Positions 10,820 through 22,984 of a stretch of 64,000 nt of DNA are shown one piece after another (within the stretch, counting starts at the first letter, position 1; every line of letters begins with the position of its first letter). Source of the DNA: Hyperoodon ampullatus (taxonomy: Eukaryota > Chordata > Mammalia > Artiodactyla > Ziphiidae); contig CATKHW010000286.1 of NCBI GenBank assembly GCA_949752795.1, positions 558,001-622,000 of the forward strand, written 5' to 3'. The notes below the pieces were generated by a model. It worked only from the letters and a program-made list of their open reading frames with translations, was not told the DNA's origin and made no database searches. A program made the translations under genes and the position numbers.

Positions 10820-12558
10820 CTTGGCCAAAAAGGGCGTATGCGTTTTCTCCTGAATATATTCAGGAGAAAACGCATCGCCCTTTTTGGCCAAGTGCATCAT
10901 TGTCGAAGTAGTGCTCCTCTTCCTGTGCTTTAAAGGTGATTCCAAAGTACCTCTTGAAATCTGTTTCCTGCTATTCTGCCTCGCTTTCAAGTCCGCCTCC
11001 TTGCCTTCCCTCCACAGATTTTTGGACGATAGTTGTCCTTTATTACTCGGCCAGTTTGTGAATTGCTGTGCCCCTGAGCTCCAATTTTCAACTCGTTTTT
11101 TGTGAGCTGACCGCAAGTCCAAAATTTTGGTTCAGGACCTATACTGGTTCCCGGTGGGTGGCTGAGACTTTGGTTAATTCTTCTTCCTGCCGGGAAGTTA
11201 GAGTGATATGTGCCCGTCCAAATGCCTAACAGCTACTCTCTCATTGGTTCTCCCTCTTCCCTTTCATCCTCTGCCAAATTGGCAACCTGTGTGAACCAGG
11301 AGGTTAAAGGGGCTGTCTCTCCAAGTTGGGAGGTTGATTGTAAAGCAGATGGAAAGTCAAACCGGAGCACCAGGAGACGGACTATTCGTTGAGTTTTAGA
11401 AACCTTTCGTATTCACAGTGTGTCCGTTCTCTAGGTTTCCCGTACATGTTATAGCTGTAGTAATATTCCCTTCAACTTGGAGAGTCGGGAACCATGGAAT
11501 GGGTGCCAGGCATTTGTGCTTTAAAGGGTCTGCATTTGCTCACCCAATATCACCAATCGTTTCAGTCCCAAGTGTCCCTCCTTATGCCACATCCAGCTGT
11601 CGTTGTAGATAGGGTAATTCCAGGTTTCATCAGAGACACTGAAGGAATTGTAAAGAATTTCCCAGGTTTTTTTGGTTTGTTTTTGAAATTCCTTTTTATA
11701 GTGGGTTTGAGCTGATTCTCGCTGCCATGTTTATGCCAGTCTAGACACACTTGATTCCCTTACGGAGATATATCAATACATAAGTTTTAAGATTCTTACT
11801 AGTCAGATATATTCCTCTGCCTGAAGTATGGGGTTTTGAGTCCCTTTCACTGAGGAAGGTGTAGGTCTTGTCTATTCCATAGTTGGTTTTTGGAACGGTA
11901 CCTGTGCTTATATCAAACTCTGCTTTTATGCATCACCCCACCTCTCCTTCCCCCTTAAGCAGGCATAAGTGTGTTTTCTAAATGTGAGACACTGTTCTCT
12001 TTCCTAACTCAGTTCAAGTGTAGCCATGTTTACAAGATCTTCATAAGTGATATCTTATGATAAGTTTCTTTTTCTGTGTGACTTATTTCACTTAAAATCA
12101 TCCTACCTGAATCCACGCATTTTGCTGCTACTGGTCTTATGACATTGATTTTATGGCTGAGGGATATTCCATCGTACATAAGTACCACAATTTTTTGAAC
12201 CATTTTTATATTTCCTGGGATATTTAAGGTGTACCCAAGTTGAGGTCCTTGTAAGCAGTGCAGCCCTAAATTTTGGGGTGGCTCTGTCTTATTGATTTTC
12301 AGATTTCCCAAGGTATATTCCCTAGACTGGAAGTGCCCTTGGCTCTGTAGCTCTGTTCTTTACTTGTTTTAGGGAACACAGTGTACTCCTCCAGAGAGGC
12401 AGTTGGCAATTTACATCCCGCCCATCAGCATAACAAGGCTCCCTGTTCTCCAGGGCCTGTCTTGCCTTTCTGTTTTTTACACATTTTGTGGATGTCCCTT
12501 TTGACCGGTGGGAAGTGATACTTCTTTGTAGTGCAGATTTGCATTGCCCGCTTGCTTG
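10820..12558 (+). repeat. Satellite unit 7 (trimer copy 1)
   Basis: 1739 bp. The right palindrome arm lacks one base (gcatcgccc for gcatacgccc). Differs from unit 10 by single bases at 11191 (C), 11378 (C), 12152 (T), 12201 (C) and 12473 (T). Confidence 0.96.
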
Positions 12559-14295
12559 CTTGGCCAAAAAGGGCGTATGCGTTTTCTCCTGAATATATTC
12601 AGGAGAAAACACATACACCATTTTTGGCCAAGTGAATCATTGTCAAAGTTGTGCCCCTCTTCCTGTGCTTTAAAGGGTATTCCAACGTACCTCTTGAAAT
12701 CTGTTTCCTGCTCTTCTGCCTCGCTTTCATGTCCGCCTCGTTGCCTTCCCTCAACAGATTTTTGGACGATAGGTGTCCTTAATTACGCGGCCAATTTGTG
12801 AATTGCTGTGCCCCTGAGCTCCATTTTTCAACTCGTTTTTGTGAGCTGACCGCAAGTCCAAAATTTTGGTTCAGGACCTATACTGGTTCCCGGTGGGTGG
12901 CTGAGACTTTGGTTAATTCTTCTTCTTGCCGGGAAATTACAGTGATATGTGCCCGTCAAATGCCTAACAGCTACTCTCTCATTCGTTCTCCCTATTCCCT
13001 TTCATCCTCTGCCAAATTGGCAACCTGTGTGAACCAGGAGGTTAAAGGGGCTGTCTCTCCAATTTGGGAGGTTGATAGTAAAGCAGATGGAAAGTCAATC
13101 CGGAGGACCAGGAGAGGCACTATTCGTTGAGTTTTAGAAACCTTTCGTATTCACAGTGTGTCCGTTCTCTAGGTTTCCCGTACATGTTATAGCTGTAGTA
13201 ATATTCCCTTCAACGTGGAGAGTCGGGACCCATGGAATGGGTGACAGGCATTTGTGCTTTAAAGGGTCTGCATTTGCTCACCCAATCTCACCAATCGTCT
13301 CAGTCCCAAGTGTCCCTCCTTATGCCACATCCAGCTGTCGTTGTAGATAGGGTCATTCCAGGTTTCATCAGAGACCCTGAAGTAATTGTAAAGAATTTCC
13401 CAGTTTTTTTGCTTTGTTTTTGAAATTCCTTTTTATAGTGGGTTTGAGCTGATTCTCGCTGCCATGTTTATGCCAGTCTAGACACACTTGATTCCCTTAC
13501 GGCGACATATCAATTCATATGTTTTAAGATTCTTACTAGTCAGATATATTCCTCTGCGGGAAATATGGGGTTTTGAGACACTTTCACTGAGGAAGGTTTA
13601 GGTCTTGTCTATTCCATAGTTTGTTTTTGGAACGGTACCTGTGCTTATATCAAACTCTGGTTTTATGCATCACCCCACCTCTCCTTCGCCCTTAAGCAGG
13701 CATAAGAGTGTTTTCTAAATATGAGACACTGTTCTCTTTCCTAACTCAGTTCAAGTGTAGCCATGTTTACAGGATCTTCATAAGTGATATCTTATGATAA
13801 GTTTCTTTTTCTCTGTGACTTATTTCACTTAGAATCATCGTACATGAATCCACCCATTTTGCTGCTACTGGTCTTATGACATTGATTTCATGGCTGAGGG
13901 ATATTCCATCGTACGTAAGTACCACAATTTTTTGAACCATTTTTATATTTCCTGGTATATTTAAGGTGTACCCAAGATGAGGTCCTTGTAAGCAGTGCAG
14001 CCCTAAATTTTGGGGTGGCTCTGTCTTATTGATTTTCAGTTTTCCCAAGGTATATTCCCTAGACTGGAAATGCCCTTGGCTCTGTAGCTCTGTTCTTTAC
14101 TTGTTTTAGGGAAAACAATGCACTCCTCCAGAGAGGCAGTTGGCAATTTACATCCCGCCCATCAGCATAACAAGGCTCCCTGTTCTCCAGGGCCTGTCTT
14201 GCCTTTCCGGTTTTTACACATTTTGTGGATGTCCCTTTTGACCGGTGGGAAGTGATACTTCTTTGTAGTGCAGATTTGCATTGCCCGCTTGCTTG
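12559..14295 (+). repeat. Satellite unit 8 (trimer copy 1)
   Basis: 1737 bp. Right arm reads cacataca ccattt, three mismatches of which two are CpG-type. It lacks one C at cccgtcaaatg (near 12952). One difference from unit 11 was found, C at 12984. Confidence 0.96.
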
Positions 14296-16032
14296 CTTGG
14301 CCAAAAAGGGCGTATGCGTTTTCTCCTGAATATATTCAGGAGAAAACGCATACGCCCTTCTTGGCCAAGTGCTTCATTGTCAAAGTTGTGCCCCTCTTCC
14401 TGTGCTTTAAAGGCGATTCCAACGTACCTCTTGAAATCTGTTTCCTGCTATTCTGCCTCGCTTTCAAGTCCGCCTCGTTTCCTGCCCTCAACAGATTTTT
14501 GGACGATAGTTGTCCTTTATTACTCGGCCAGTTTGTGAATTGCTGTGCCCCTGAGCTCCATTTTTCAACTCGTTTTGTGTGAGCTGACCGCAAGTCCAAA
14601 ATTTTGGTTCAGGACCTATACTGGTTCCCGGTGGGTGGCTGAGACTTTGGTTAATTCTTCTTCCTGCTGGGAAATTACAGTGATATGTGCCCGTCCAAAT
14701 GCCTAACAGCTACTCTCTCATTGGTTCTCCCTCTTCCCTTTCATCCTCTGCCAAATTGGCAACCTGTGCGAACCAGGAGGTTAAAGGGGCTGTCTCTCCA
14801 AGTTGGGATGTTGATAGTACAGCAGATGGAAATTCAAACCAGAGCACCAGGAGAGGGACTATTCGTTGAGTTTTAGAAACCTTTCGTATTCACAGTGTGT
14901 CCATTCTCTAGGTTTCCCGTACATGTTATAGCTTTAGTAATATTCCCTTCAACCTGGAGAGTTGGGACCCATGGAATGGGTGCCAGGCATTTGTGCTTTA
15001 AAGGGTCTGCATTTGCTCACCCAATCTCACCAATCGTCTCAGTCCCAAGTGTCCAGCCTTATGCCATATCCAGCTGTCATTGTAGATACGGTCATTCCAG
15101 GATTCATCAGAGACCCTGAAGGAATTGTAAAGAATTTCCCAGTTTTTTTGTTTTGTTTTTGAAATTCCTTTTTATAGTGGGTTTGAGATGATTCTCGCTG
15201 CCATGTTTATGCCAGTCTAGACACACTTGATTCCCTTACGGAGACATATCAATACATAGGTTTTAAGATTCTTACTAGTCAGATATATTCCTCTACGGGA
15301 AATATGGGGTTTTGAGACCCTTTCACTGAGGAAAGTGTAGTTCTTGTCTATTCCATAGTTGGTTTTTGGAACGGTACCTGTGCTTATATCAAACTCTGGT
15401 TTTATGCATCACCCCACCTCTCCTTCCCCCTTAAGCAGGCATAAGAGTGTTTTCTAAATGTGAGACACTTTTCTATTTCCTAACTCAGTTCAAGTGTAGC
15501 CATGTTTACAGGATCTTCATAAGTGATATCTTATGATAAGTTTCTTTTTCTCTGTGACTTATTTCACTTAGAATCATCGTACCTGAATCCACCCATTTTG
15601 CTGCTACTGGTCTTATGACATTGATTTCATGGCTGAGGGATATTCCATCGTACGTAATTACCACAATTTTTTGAACCATTTTTATATTTCCTGGGATATT
15701 TAAGGTGTACCCAAGTTGAGGTCCTTGTAAGCAGTGCAGCCCTAAATTTTGGGGCGGGCTCTGTCTTATTGATTTTCTGTTTTCCCAAGGTATTCCCTAG
15801 ATGGAAGTGCCCTTGACTCTGTAGCTCTGTTGTTTACTTTTTTGAGGGAACACAATGCACTCCTCCAGAGAGGCAGTTGGCAATTTACATCCCGCCCATC
15901 AGCATAACAAGGCTCCCTGTTCTCCATGGCCTGTCTTGCCTTTCTGGTTTTTACACATTTTGTGGATGTCCCTTCTGACCGGTGGGAAGTGATACTTCTT
16001 TGTAGTGCAGATTTGCATTGCCCGCTTCCTTG
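14296..16032 (+). repeat. Satellite unit 9 (trimer copy 1 to 2 junction)
   Basis: 1737 bp. One palindrome mismatch (cccttcttgg). The second trimer copy is counted from 14845 inside this unit. A T-to-A change at 15102 (ggattcatc) is shared with unit 6 but not with unit 12. Confidence 0.96.
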
Positions 16033-17771
16033 CTTGGCCAAAAAGGGCGTATGCGTTTTCTCCTGAATATATTCAGGAGAAAACGCATCGCCCTTTTTGG
16101 CCAAGTGCATCATTGTCGAAGTAGTGCTCCTCTTCCTGTGCTTTAAAGGTGATTCCAAAGTACCTCTTGAAATCTGTTTCCTGCTATTCTGCCTCGCTTT
16201 CAAGTCCGCCTCCTTGCCTTCCCTCCACAGATTTTTGGACGATAGTTGTCCTTTATTACTCGGCCAGTTTGTGAATTGCTGTGCCCCTGAGCTCCAATTT
16301 TCAACTCGTTTTTTGTGAGCTGACCGCAAGTCCAAAATTTTGGTTCAGGACCTATACTGGTTCCCGGTGGGTGGCTGAGACTTTGGTTAATTCTTCTTCC
16401 TGCTGGGAAGTTAGAGTGATATGTGCCCGTCCAAATGCCTAACAGCTACTCTCTCATTGGTTCTCCCTCTTCCCTTTCATCCTCTGCCAAATTGGCAACC
16501 TGTGTGAACCAGGAGGTTAAAGGGGCTGTCTCTCCAAGTTGGGAGGTTGATTGTAAAGCAGATGGAAAGTCAAACCGGAGCACCAGGAGAGGGACTATTC
16601 GTTGAGTTTTAGAAACCTTTCGTATTCACAGTGTGTCCGTTCTCTAGGTTTCCCGTACATGTTATAGCTGTAGTAATATTCCCTTCAACTTGGAGAGTCG
16701 GGAACCATGGAATGGGTGCCAGGCATTTGTGCTTTAAAGGGTCTGCATTTGCTCACCCAATATCACCAATCGTTTCAGTCCCAAGTGTCCCTCCTTATGC
16801 CACATCCAGCTGTCGTTGTAGATAGGGTAATTCCAGGTTTCATCAGAGACACTGAAGGAATTGTAAAGAATTTCCCAGGTTTTTTTGGTTTGTTTTTGAA
16901 ATTCCTTTTTATAGTGGGTTTGAGCTGATTCTCGCTGCCATGTTTATGCCAGTCTAGACACACTTGATTCCCTTACGGAGATATATCAATACATAAGTTT
17001 TAAGATTCTTACTAGTCAGATATATTCCTCTGCCTGAAGTATGGGGTTTTGAGTCCCTTTCACTGAGGAAGGTGTAGGTCTTGTCTATTCCATAGTTGGT
17101 TTTTGGAACGGTACCTGTGCTTATATCAAACTCTGCTTTTATGCATCACCCCACCTCTCCTTCCCCCTTAAGCAGGCATAAGTGTGTTTTCTAAATGTGA
17201 GACACTGTTCTCTTTCCTAACTCAGTTCAAGTGTAGCCATGTTTACAAGATCTTCATAAGTGATATCTTATGATAAGTTTCTTTTTCTGTGTGACTTATT
17301 TCACTTAAAATCATCCTACCTGAATCCACGCATTTTGCTGCTACTGGTCTTATGACATTGATTTCATGGCTGAGGGATATTCCATCGTACATAAGTACCA
17401 CAATTTTTTGAACGATTTTTATATTTCCTGGGATATTTAAGGTGTACCCAAGTTGAGGTCCTTGTAAGCAGTGCAGCCCTAAATTTTGGGGTGGCTCTGT
17501 CTTATTGATTTTCAGATTTCCCAAGGTATATTCCCTAGACTGGAAGTGCCCTTGGCTCTGTAGCTCTGTTCTTTACTTGTTTTAGGGAACACAGTGTACT
17601 CCTCCAGAGAGGCAGTTGGCAATTTACATCCCGCCCATCAGCATAACAAGGCTCCCTGTTCTCCAGGGCCTGTCTTGCCTTTCTGGTTTTTACACATTTT
17701 GTGGATGTCCCTTTTGACCGGTGGGAAGTGATACTTCTTTGTAGTGCAGATTTGCATTGCCCGCTTGCTTG
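16033..17771 (+). repeat. Satellite unit 10 (trimer copy 2)
   Basis: 1739 bp. Carries the same one-base palindrome deletion as unit 7. Differs from it at 16404 (T), 16591 (G), 17365 (C), 17414 (G) and 17686 (G). Confidence 0.96.
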
Positions 17772-19508
17772 CTTGGCCAAAAAGGGCGTATGCGTTTTCT
17801 CCTGAATATATTCAGGAGAAAACACATACACCATTTTTGGCCAAGTGAATCATTGTCAAAGTTGTGCCCCTCTTCCTGTGCTTTAAAGGGTATTCCAACG
17901 TACCTCTTGAAATCTGTTTCCTGCTCTTCTGCCTCGCTTTCATGTCCGCCTCGTTGCCTTCCCTCAACAGATTTTTGGACGATAGGTGTCCTTAATTACG
18001 CGGCCAATTTGTGAATTGCTGTGCCCCTGAGCTCCATTTTTCAACTCGTTTTTGTGAGCTGACCGCAAGTCCAAAATTTTGGTTCAGGACCTATACTGGT
18101 TCCCGGTGGGTGGCTGAGACTTTGGTTAATTCTTCTTCTTGCCGGGAAATTACAGTGATATGTGCCCGTCAAATGCCTAACAGCTACTCTCTCATTGGTT
18201 CTCCCTATTCCCTTTCATCCTCTGCCAAATTGGCAACCTGTGTGAACCAGGAGGTTAAAGGGGCTGTCTCTCCAATTTGGGAGGTTGATAGTAAAGCAGA
18301 TGGAAAGTCAATCCGGAGGACCAGGAGAGGCACTATTCGTTGAGTTTTAGAAACCTTTCGTATTCACAGTGTGTCCGTTCTCTAGGTTTCCCGTACATGT
18401 TATAGCTGTAGTAATATTCCCTTCAACGTGGAGAGTCGGGACCCATGGAATGGGTGACAGGCATTTGTGCTTTAAAGGGTCTGCATTTGCTCACCCAATC
18501 TCACCAATCGTCTCAGTCCCAAGTGTCCCTCCTTATGCCACATCCAGCTGTCGTTGTAGATAGGGTCATTCCAGGTTTCATCAGAGACCCTGAAGTAATT
18601 GTAAAGAATTTCCCAGTTTTTTTGCTTTGTTTTTGAAATTCCTTTTTATAGTGGGTTTGAGCTGATTCTCGCTGCCATGTTTATGCCAGTCTAGACACAC
18701 TTGATTCCCTTACGGCGACATATCAATTCATATGTTTTAAGATTCTTACTAGTCAGATATATTCCTCTGCGGGAAATATGGGGTTTTGAGACACTTTCAC
18801 TGAGGAAGGTTTAGGTCTTGTCTATTCCATAGTTTGTTTTTGGAACGGTACCTGTGCTTATATCAAACTCTGGTTTTATGCATCACCCCACCTCTCCTTC
18901 GCCCTTAAGCAGGCATAAGAGTGTTTTCTAAATATGAGACACTGTTCTCTTTCCTAACTCAGTTCAAGTGTAGCCATGTTTACAGGATCTTCATAAGTGA
19001 TATCTTATGATAAGTTTCTTTTTCTCTGTGACTTATTTCACTTAGAATCATCGTACATGAATCCACCCATTTTGCTGCTACTGGTCTTATGACATTGATT
19101 TCATGGCTGAGGGATATTCCATCGTACGTAAGTACCACAATTTTTTGAACCATTTTTATATTTCCTGGTATATTTAAGGTGTACCCAAGATGAGGTCCTT
19201 GTAAGCAGTGCAGCCCTAAATTTTGGGGTGGCTCTGTCTTATTGATTTTCAGTTTTCCCAAGGTATATTCCCTAGACTGGAAATGCCCTTGGCTCTGTAG
19301 CTCTGTTCTTTACTTGTTTTAGGGAAAACAATGCACTCCTCCAGAGAGGCAGTTGGCAATTTACATCCCGCCCATCAGCATAACAAGGCTCCCTGTTCTC
19401 CAGGGCCTGTCTTGCCTTTCCGGTTTTTACACATTTTGTGGATGTCCCTTTTGACCGGTGGGAAGTGATACTTCTTTGTAGTGCAGATTTGCATTGCCCG
19501 CTTGCTTG
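17772..19508 (+). repeat. Satellite unit 11 (trimer copy 2)
   Basis: 1737 bp. Same three palindrome mismatches as unit 8; one difference found, G at 18197. Confidence 0.96.
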
Positions 19509-21246
19509 CTTGGCCAAAAAGGGCGTATGCGTTTTCTCCTGAATATATTCAGGAGAAAACGCATACGCCCTTCTTGGCCAAGTGCTTCATTGTCAAAGTT
19601 GTGCCCCTCTTCCTGTGCTTTAAAGGCGATTCCAACGTACCTCTTGAAATCTGTTTCCTGCTATTCTGCCTCGCTTTCAAGTCCGCCTCGTTTCCTGCCC
19701 TCAACAGATTTTTGGACGATAGTTGTCCTTTATTACTCGGCCAGTTTGTGAATTGCTGTGCCCCTGAGCTCCATTTTTCAACTCGTTTTGTGTGAGCTGA
19801 CCGCAAGTCCAAAATTTTGGTTCAGGACCTATACTGGTTCCCGGTGGGTGGCTGAGACTTTGGTTAATTCTTCTTCCTGCTGGGAAATTACAGTGATATG
19901 TGCCCGTCCAAATGCCTAACAGCTACTCTCTCATTGGTTCTCCCTCTTCCCTTTCATCCTCTGCCAAATTGGCAACCTGTGCGAACCAGGAGGTTAAAGG
20001 GGCTGTCTCTCCAAGTTGGGATGTTGATAGTACAGCAGATGGAAATTCAAACCAGAGCACCAGGAGAGGGACTATTCGTTGAGTTTTAGAAACCTTTCGT
20101 ATTCACAGTGTGTCCATTCTCTAGGTTTCCCGTACATGTTATAGCTTTAGTAATATTCCCTTCAACCTGGAGAGTTGGGACCCATGGAATGGGTGCCAGG
20201 CATTTGTGCTTTAAAGGGTCTGCATTTGCTCACCCAATCTCACCAATCGTCTCAGTCCCAAGTGTCCAGCCTTATGCCATATCCAGCTGTCATTGTAGAT
20301 ACGGTCATTCCAGGTTTCATCAGAGACCCTGAAGGAATTGTAAAGAATTTCCCAGTTGTTTTGTTTTGTTTTTGAAATTCCTTTTTATAGTGGGTTTGAG
20401 ATGATTCTCGCTGCCATGTTTATGCCAGTCTAGACACACTTGATTCCCTTACGGAGACATATCAATACATAGGTTTTAAGATTCTTACTAGTCAGATATA
20501 TTCCTCTGCGGGAAATATGGTGCTTTGAGTCCCTTTCACTGAGGAAAGTGTAGTTCTTGTCTATTCCTTAGTTGGTTTTTGGAACGGTACCTGTGCTTAT
20601 ATCAAACTCTGGTTTTATGCATCACCCCACTTCTCCTTCGCCCTTAAGCAGGCATAAGAGTGTTTTCTAAATGTGAGACACTTTTCTATTTCCTAACTCA
20701 GTTCAAGTGTAGCCATGTTTACAGGATCTTCATAAGTGATATCTTATGATAAGTTTCTTTTTCTGTGTGACTTATTTCACTTAGAATCATCGTACCTGAA
20801 TCCACCCATTTTGCTGCTACTGGTCTTATGACATTGATTTCATGGCTGAGGGATATTCCATCGTACGTAATTACCACAATTTTTTGAACCATTTTTATAT
20901 TTCCTGGGATATTTAAGGTGTACCCAAGTTGAGGTCCTTGTAAGCAGTGCAGTCCTAAATTTTCGGGCGGGCTCTGTCTTATTGATTTTCTGTTTTCCCA
21001 AGGTATTCCCTAGACTGGAAGTGCCCTTGACTCTGTAGCTCTGTTGTTTACTTGTTTGAGGGAACACAATGCAGTCCTCCAGAGAGGCAGTTGGCAATTT
21101 ACATCGGGCCCATCAGCATAAAAAGGCTCCCTGTTCTCCAGGGCCTGTCTTGCCTTTCTGGTTTTTACACATTTTGTGGATTTCCCTTTTGACCGGTGGG
21201 AAGTGATACTTCTTTGTAGTGCAGATTTGCATTGCCCGCTTCCTTG
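19509..21246 (+). repeat. Satellite unit 12 (trimer copy 2, right edge)
   Basis: 1738 bp. Same palindrome mismatch as unit 9. Near-identity with unit 9 stops at 20315, after which the two differ repeatedly (gttgttttg, tggtgctttgag). Confidence 0.96.
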
Positions 21247-21320
21247 CTTGGCCAAAAAGGGCGTATGCGTTTTCTCCTGAATATATTCAGGAGAAAACGC
21301 ATACGCCCTTTTTGGCCAAG
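21247..21320. repeat. Perfect 74-bp palindrome (unit 13)
   Basis: Both arms match the reference exactly although the unit around it differs from unit 4 at many places. Confidence 0.95.
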
Positions 21321-22984
21321 TGCATCATTTTCGAAGTAGTGCCCCTCTTCCTGTGCTTTAAATGTGATTCCAAAGTACCTCTTGATATCTGTTTCCTGCT
21401 ATTCTGCCTCGCTTTCAAGTCCGCCTCCTTGCCTTCCCTCCACAGATTTTTGGACGATAGTTGTCCTTTATTACTCGGCAGTTTCTGAATTGCTGTGCCC
21501 CTGAGCTCCAGTTTTCAACTCGTTTTTTGTGAGCTGACCGCAAGTCCAAAATTTTGGTTCAGCACCTATGCTGGTTCCCGATGGGGGGCTGAGACTTTGG
21601 TTAATTCTTCTTCCTGCTGGGAAGTTAGAGTGATATGTGCCCGTCCAAATGCCTAACACCTACTCTCTCATTGGTTCTCCCTCTACCCTTTCATCCTCTG
21701 CCAAATTGGAAACATGTGCGAACCAGGAGGTTAAAGGGGCTGTCTCTCCAAGTTGGGAGATTGATAGTAAAGCAGATGGAAATTCAAACCAGAGCACCAG
21801 GAGAGGGACTATTCGTTGAGTTTTAGAAACCTTTCGTATTCACAGTGTGTCCGTTCTCTAGGTTTCCCGTACATGTTATAACTGTAGTAATATTCCCTTC
21901 AACCTGGAGACTTGGGACCCATGGAATGGGTGCCATGCATTATTGCTTTAAAGGGTATGCGTTTGCTCACCCAATCTCACCAATCGTCTCAGTCCCAAGT
22001 GTCCAGCCTTATGCCACATCCAGCTGTCGTTGTAGATAGGGTCATTCCAGGTTTCATTAGAGACCCTGAAGGAATTGTAAACAATTTCGCAGTTTTTTTG
22101 TTTTGTATTTGAAATTCCTTTTTATAGTGGGTTTGAGCTGATTATCACTGCCATGTTTATGCCAGTCTAGACACACTTGATTCCCTTATGGAGACATATC
22201 AATACATAGGTTTTAAGATTCTTTCTAGTCAGATATATTCCTCTGCGGGAAATATGGGGTTTTGAGTCCCTTTCACTGAGGAAGGTGTAGGTCTTGTCTA
22301 TTCCATAGTTGGTTTTTGGAACGGTACCTGTGCTTATATCAAACTCTGGTTTTATGCATCACCCCACCTCTCCTCCCCCCTTAAGCAGGCATAAGAGTGT
22401 TTTCTAAATGTGAGACACTGTTCTCTTTCCTAACTCAGTACAAGTGTAGCCATGTTTACAGGATCTTCATAAGTGATATCTTATGAAAAGTTTCTTTTTC
22501 TGTGTGACTTATTTCACTTAGAATCAGCGTACCTGAATCCACCCATTTTGCTGCTACTGGTCTTATGACATTTATTTCATAGCTGAGAGATATTCCATCG
22601 TATGTAAGTACCACAATTTTTTGAACCATTTTTATATTTCCTGGGATATTTAAGGTGTACCCAAGTTGAGGTCCTTGTAAGCAGTGCAGCCCTAGGTTTT
22701 GGGGTGGCTCTGTCTTATTGATTTTCAGTTTTCCCAAGGTATATTCCCTAGACTGGAAGTTCCCTTGGCTCTTTAGCTCTGTTGTTTACTTGTTTTAGGG
22801 AACACAATGCACTCCTCCAGAGAGGCAGTTGGCAATTTACATCCCGCCCATCAGCATAACAAGGCTCCCTGTTCTCCAGGGCCTGTCTTGCCTTTCTGGT
22901 TTTTACACATTTTGTGGATGTCCCTTTTGACCGGTGGGAAGTGATACTACTTTGTAGTGCAGATTTGCATTGCCCGCTTGCTTG
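21247..22984 (+). repeat. Satellite unit 13
   Basis: 1738 bp, perfect palindrome. Lacks one C at ctcggcagtttctg (near 21475) and reads aacacctactc near 21654. Confidence 0.96.

Larger units (their letters stand above)
9632..14844 (+). repeat. Higher-order trimer, copy 1 (5213 bp)
   Basis: Each base from 9632 to 15101 was compared by eye with the base 5213 further on; I found only six substitutions (11191, 11378, 12152, 12201, 12473, 12984) and no indel. Left of 9632 the same offset gives about ten differences in 550 bp. Confidence 0.9.
14845..20057 (+). repeat. Higher-order trimer, copy 2 (5213 bp)
   Basis: Second copy, directly after the first. The identity runs on to 20314, 257 bp into a would-be third copy, and then stops. 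It shares copy 1's rare features, such as the one-base palindrome deletion (16033-16105) and the cccgtcaaatg deletion. Confidence 0.9.

Noticed and set aside
10553..11122. A 189-codon minus-strand frame (also 15766-16335, and 180 codons at 22748-23290)
   Set aside because: It exists only because a one-base deletion in the palindrome joins two frames. It is a by-product of satellite decay.
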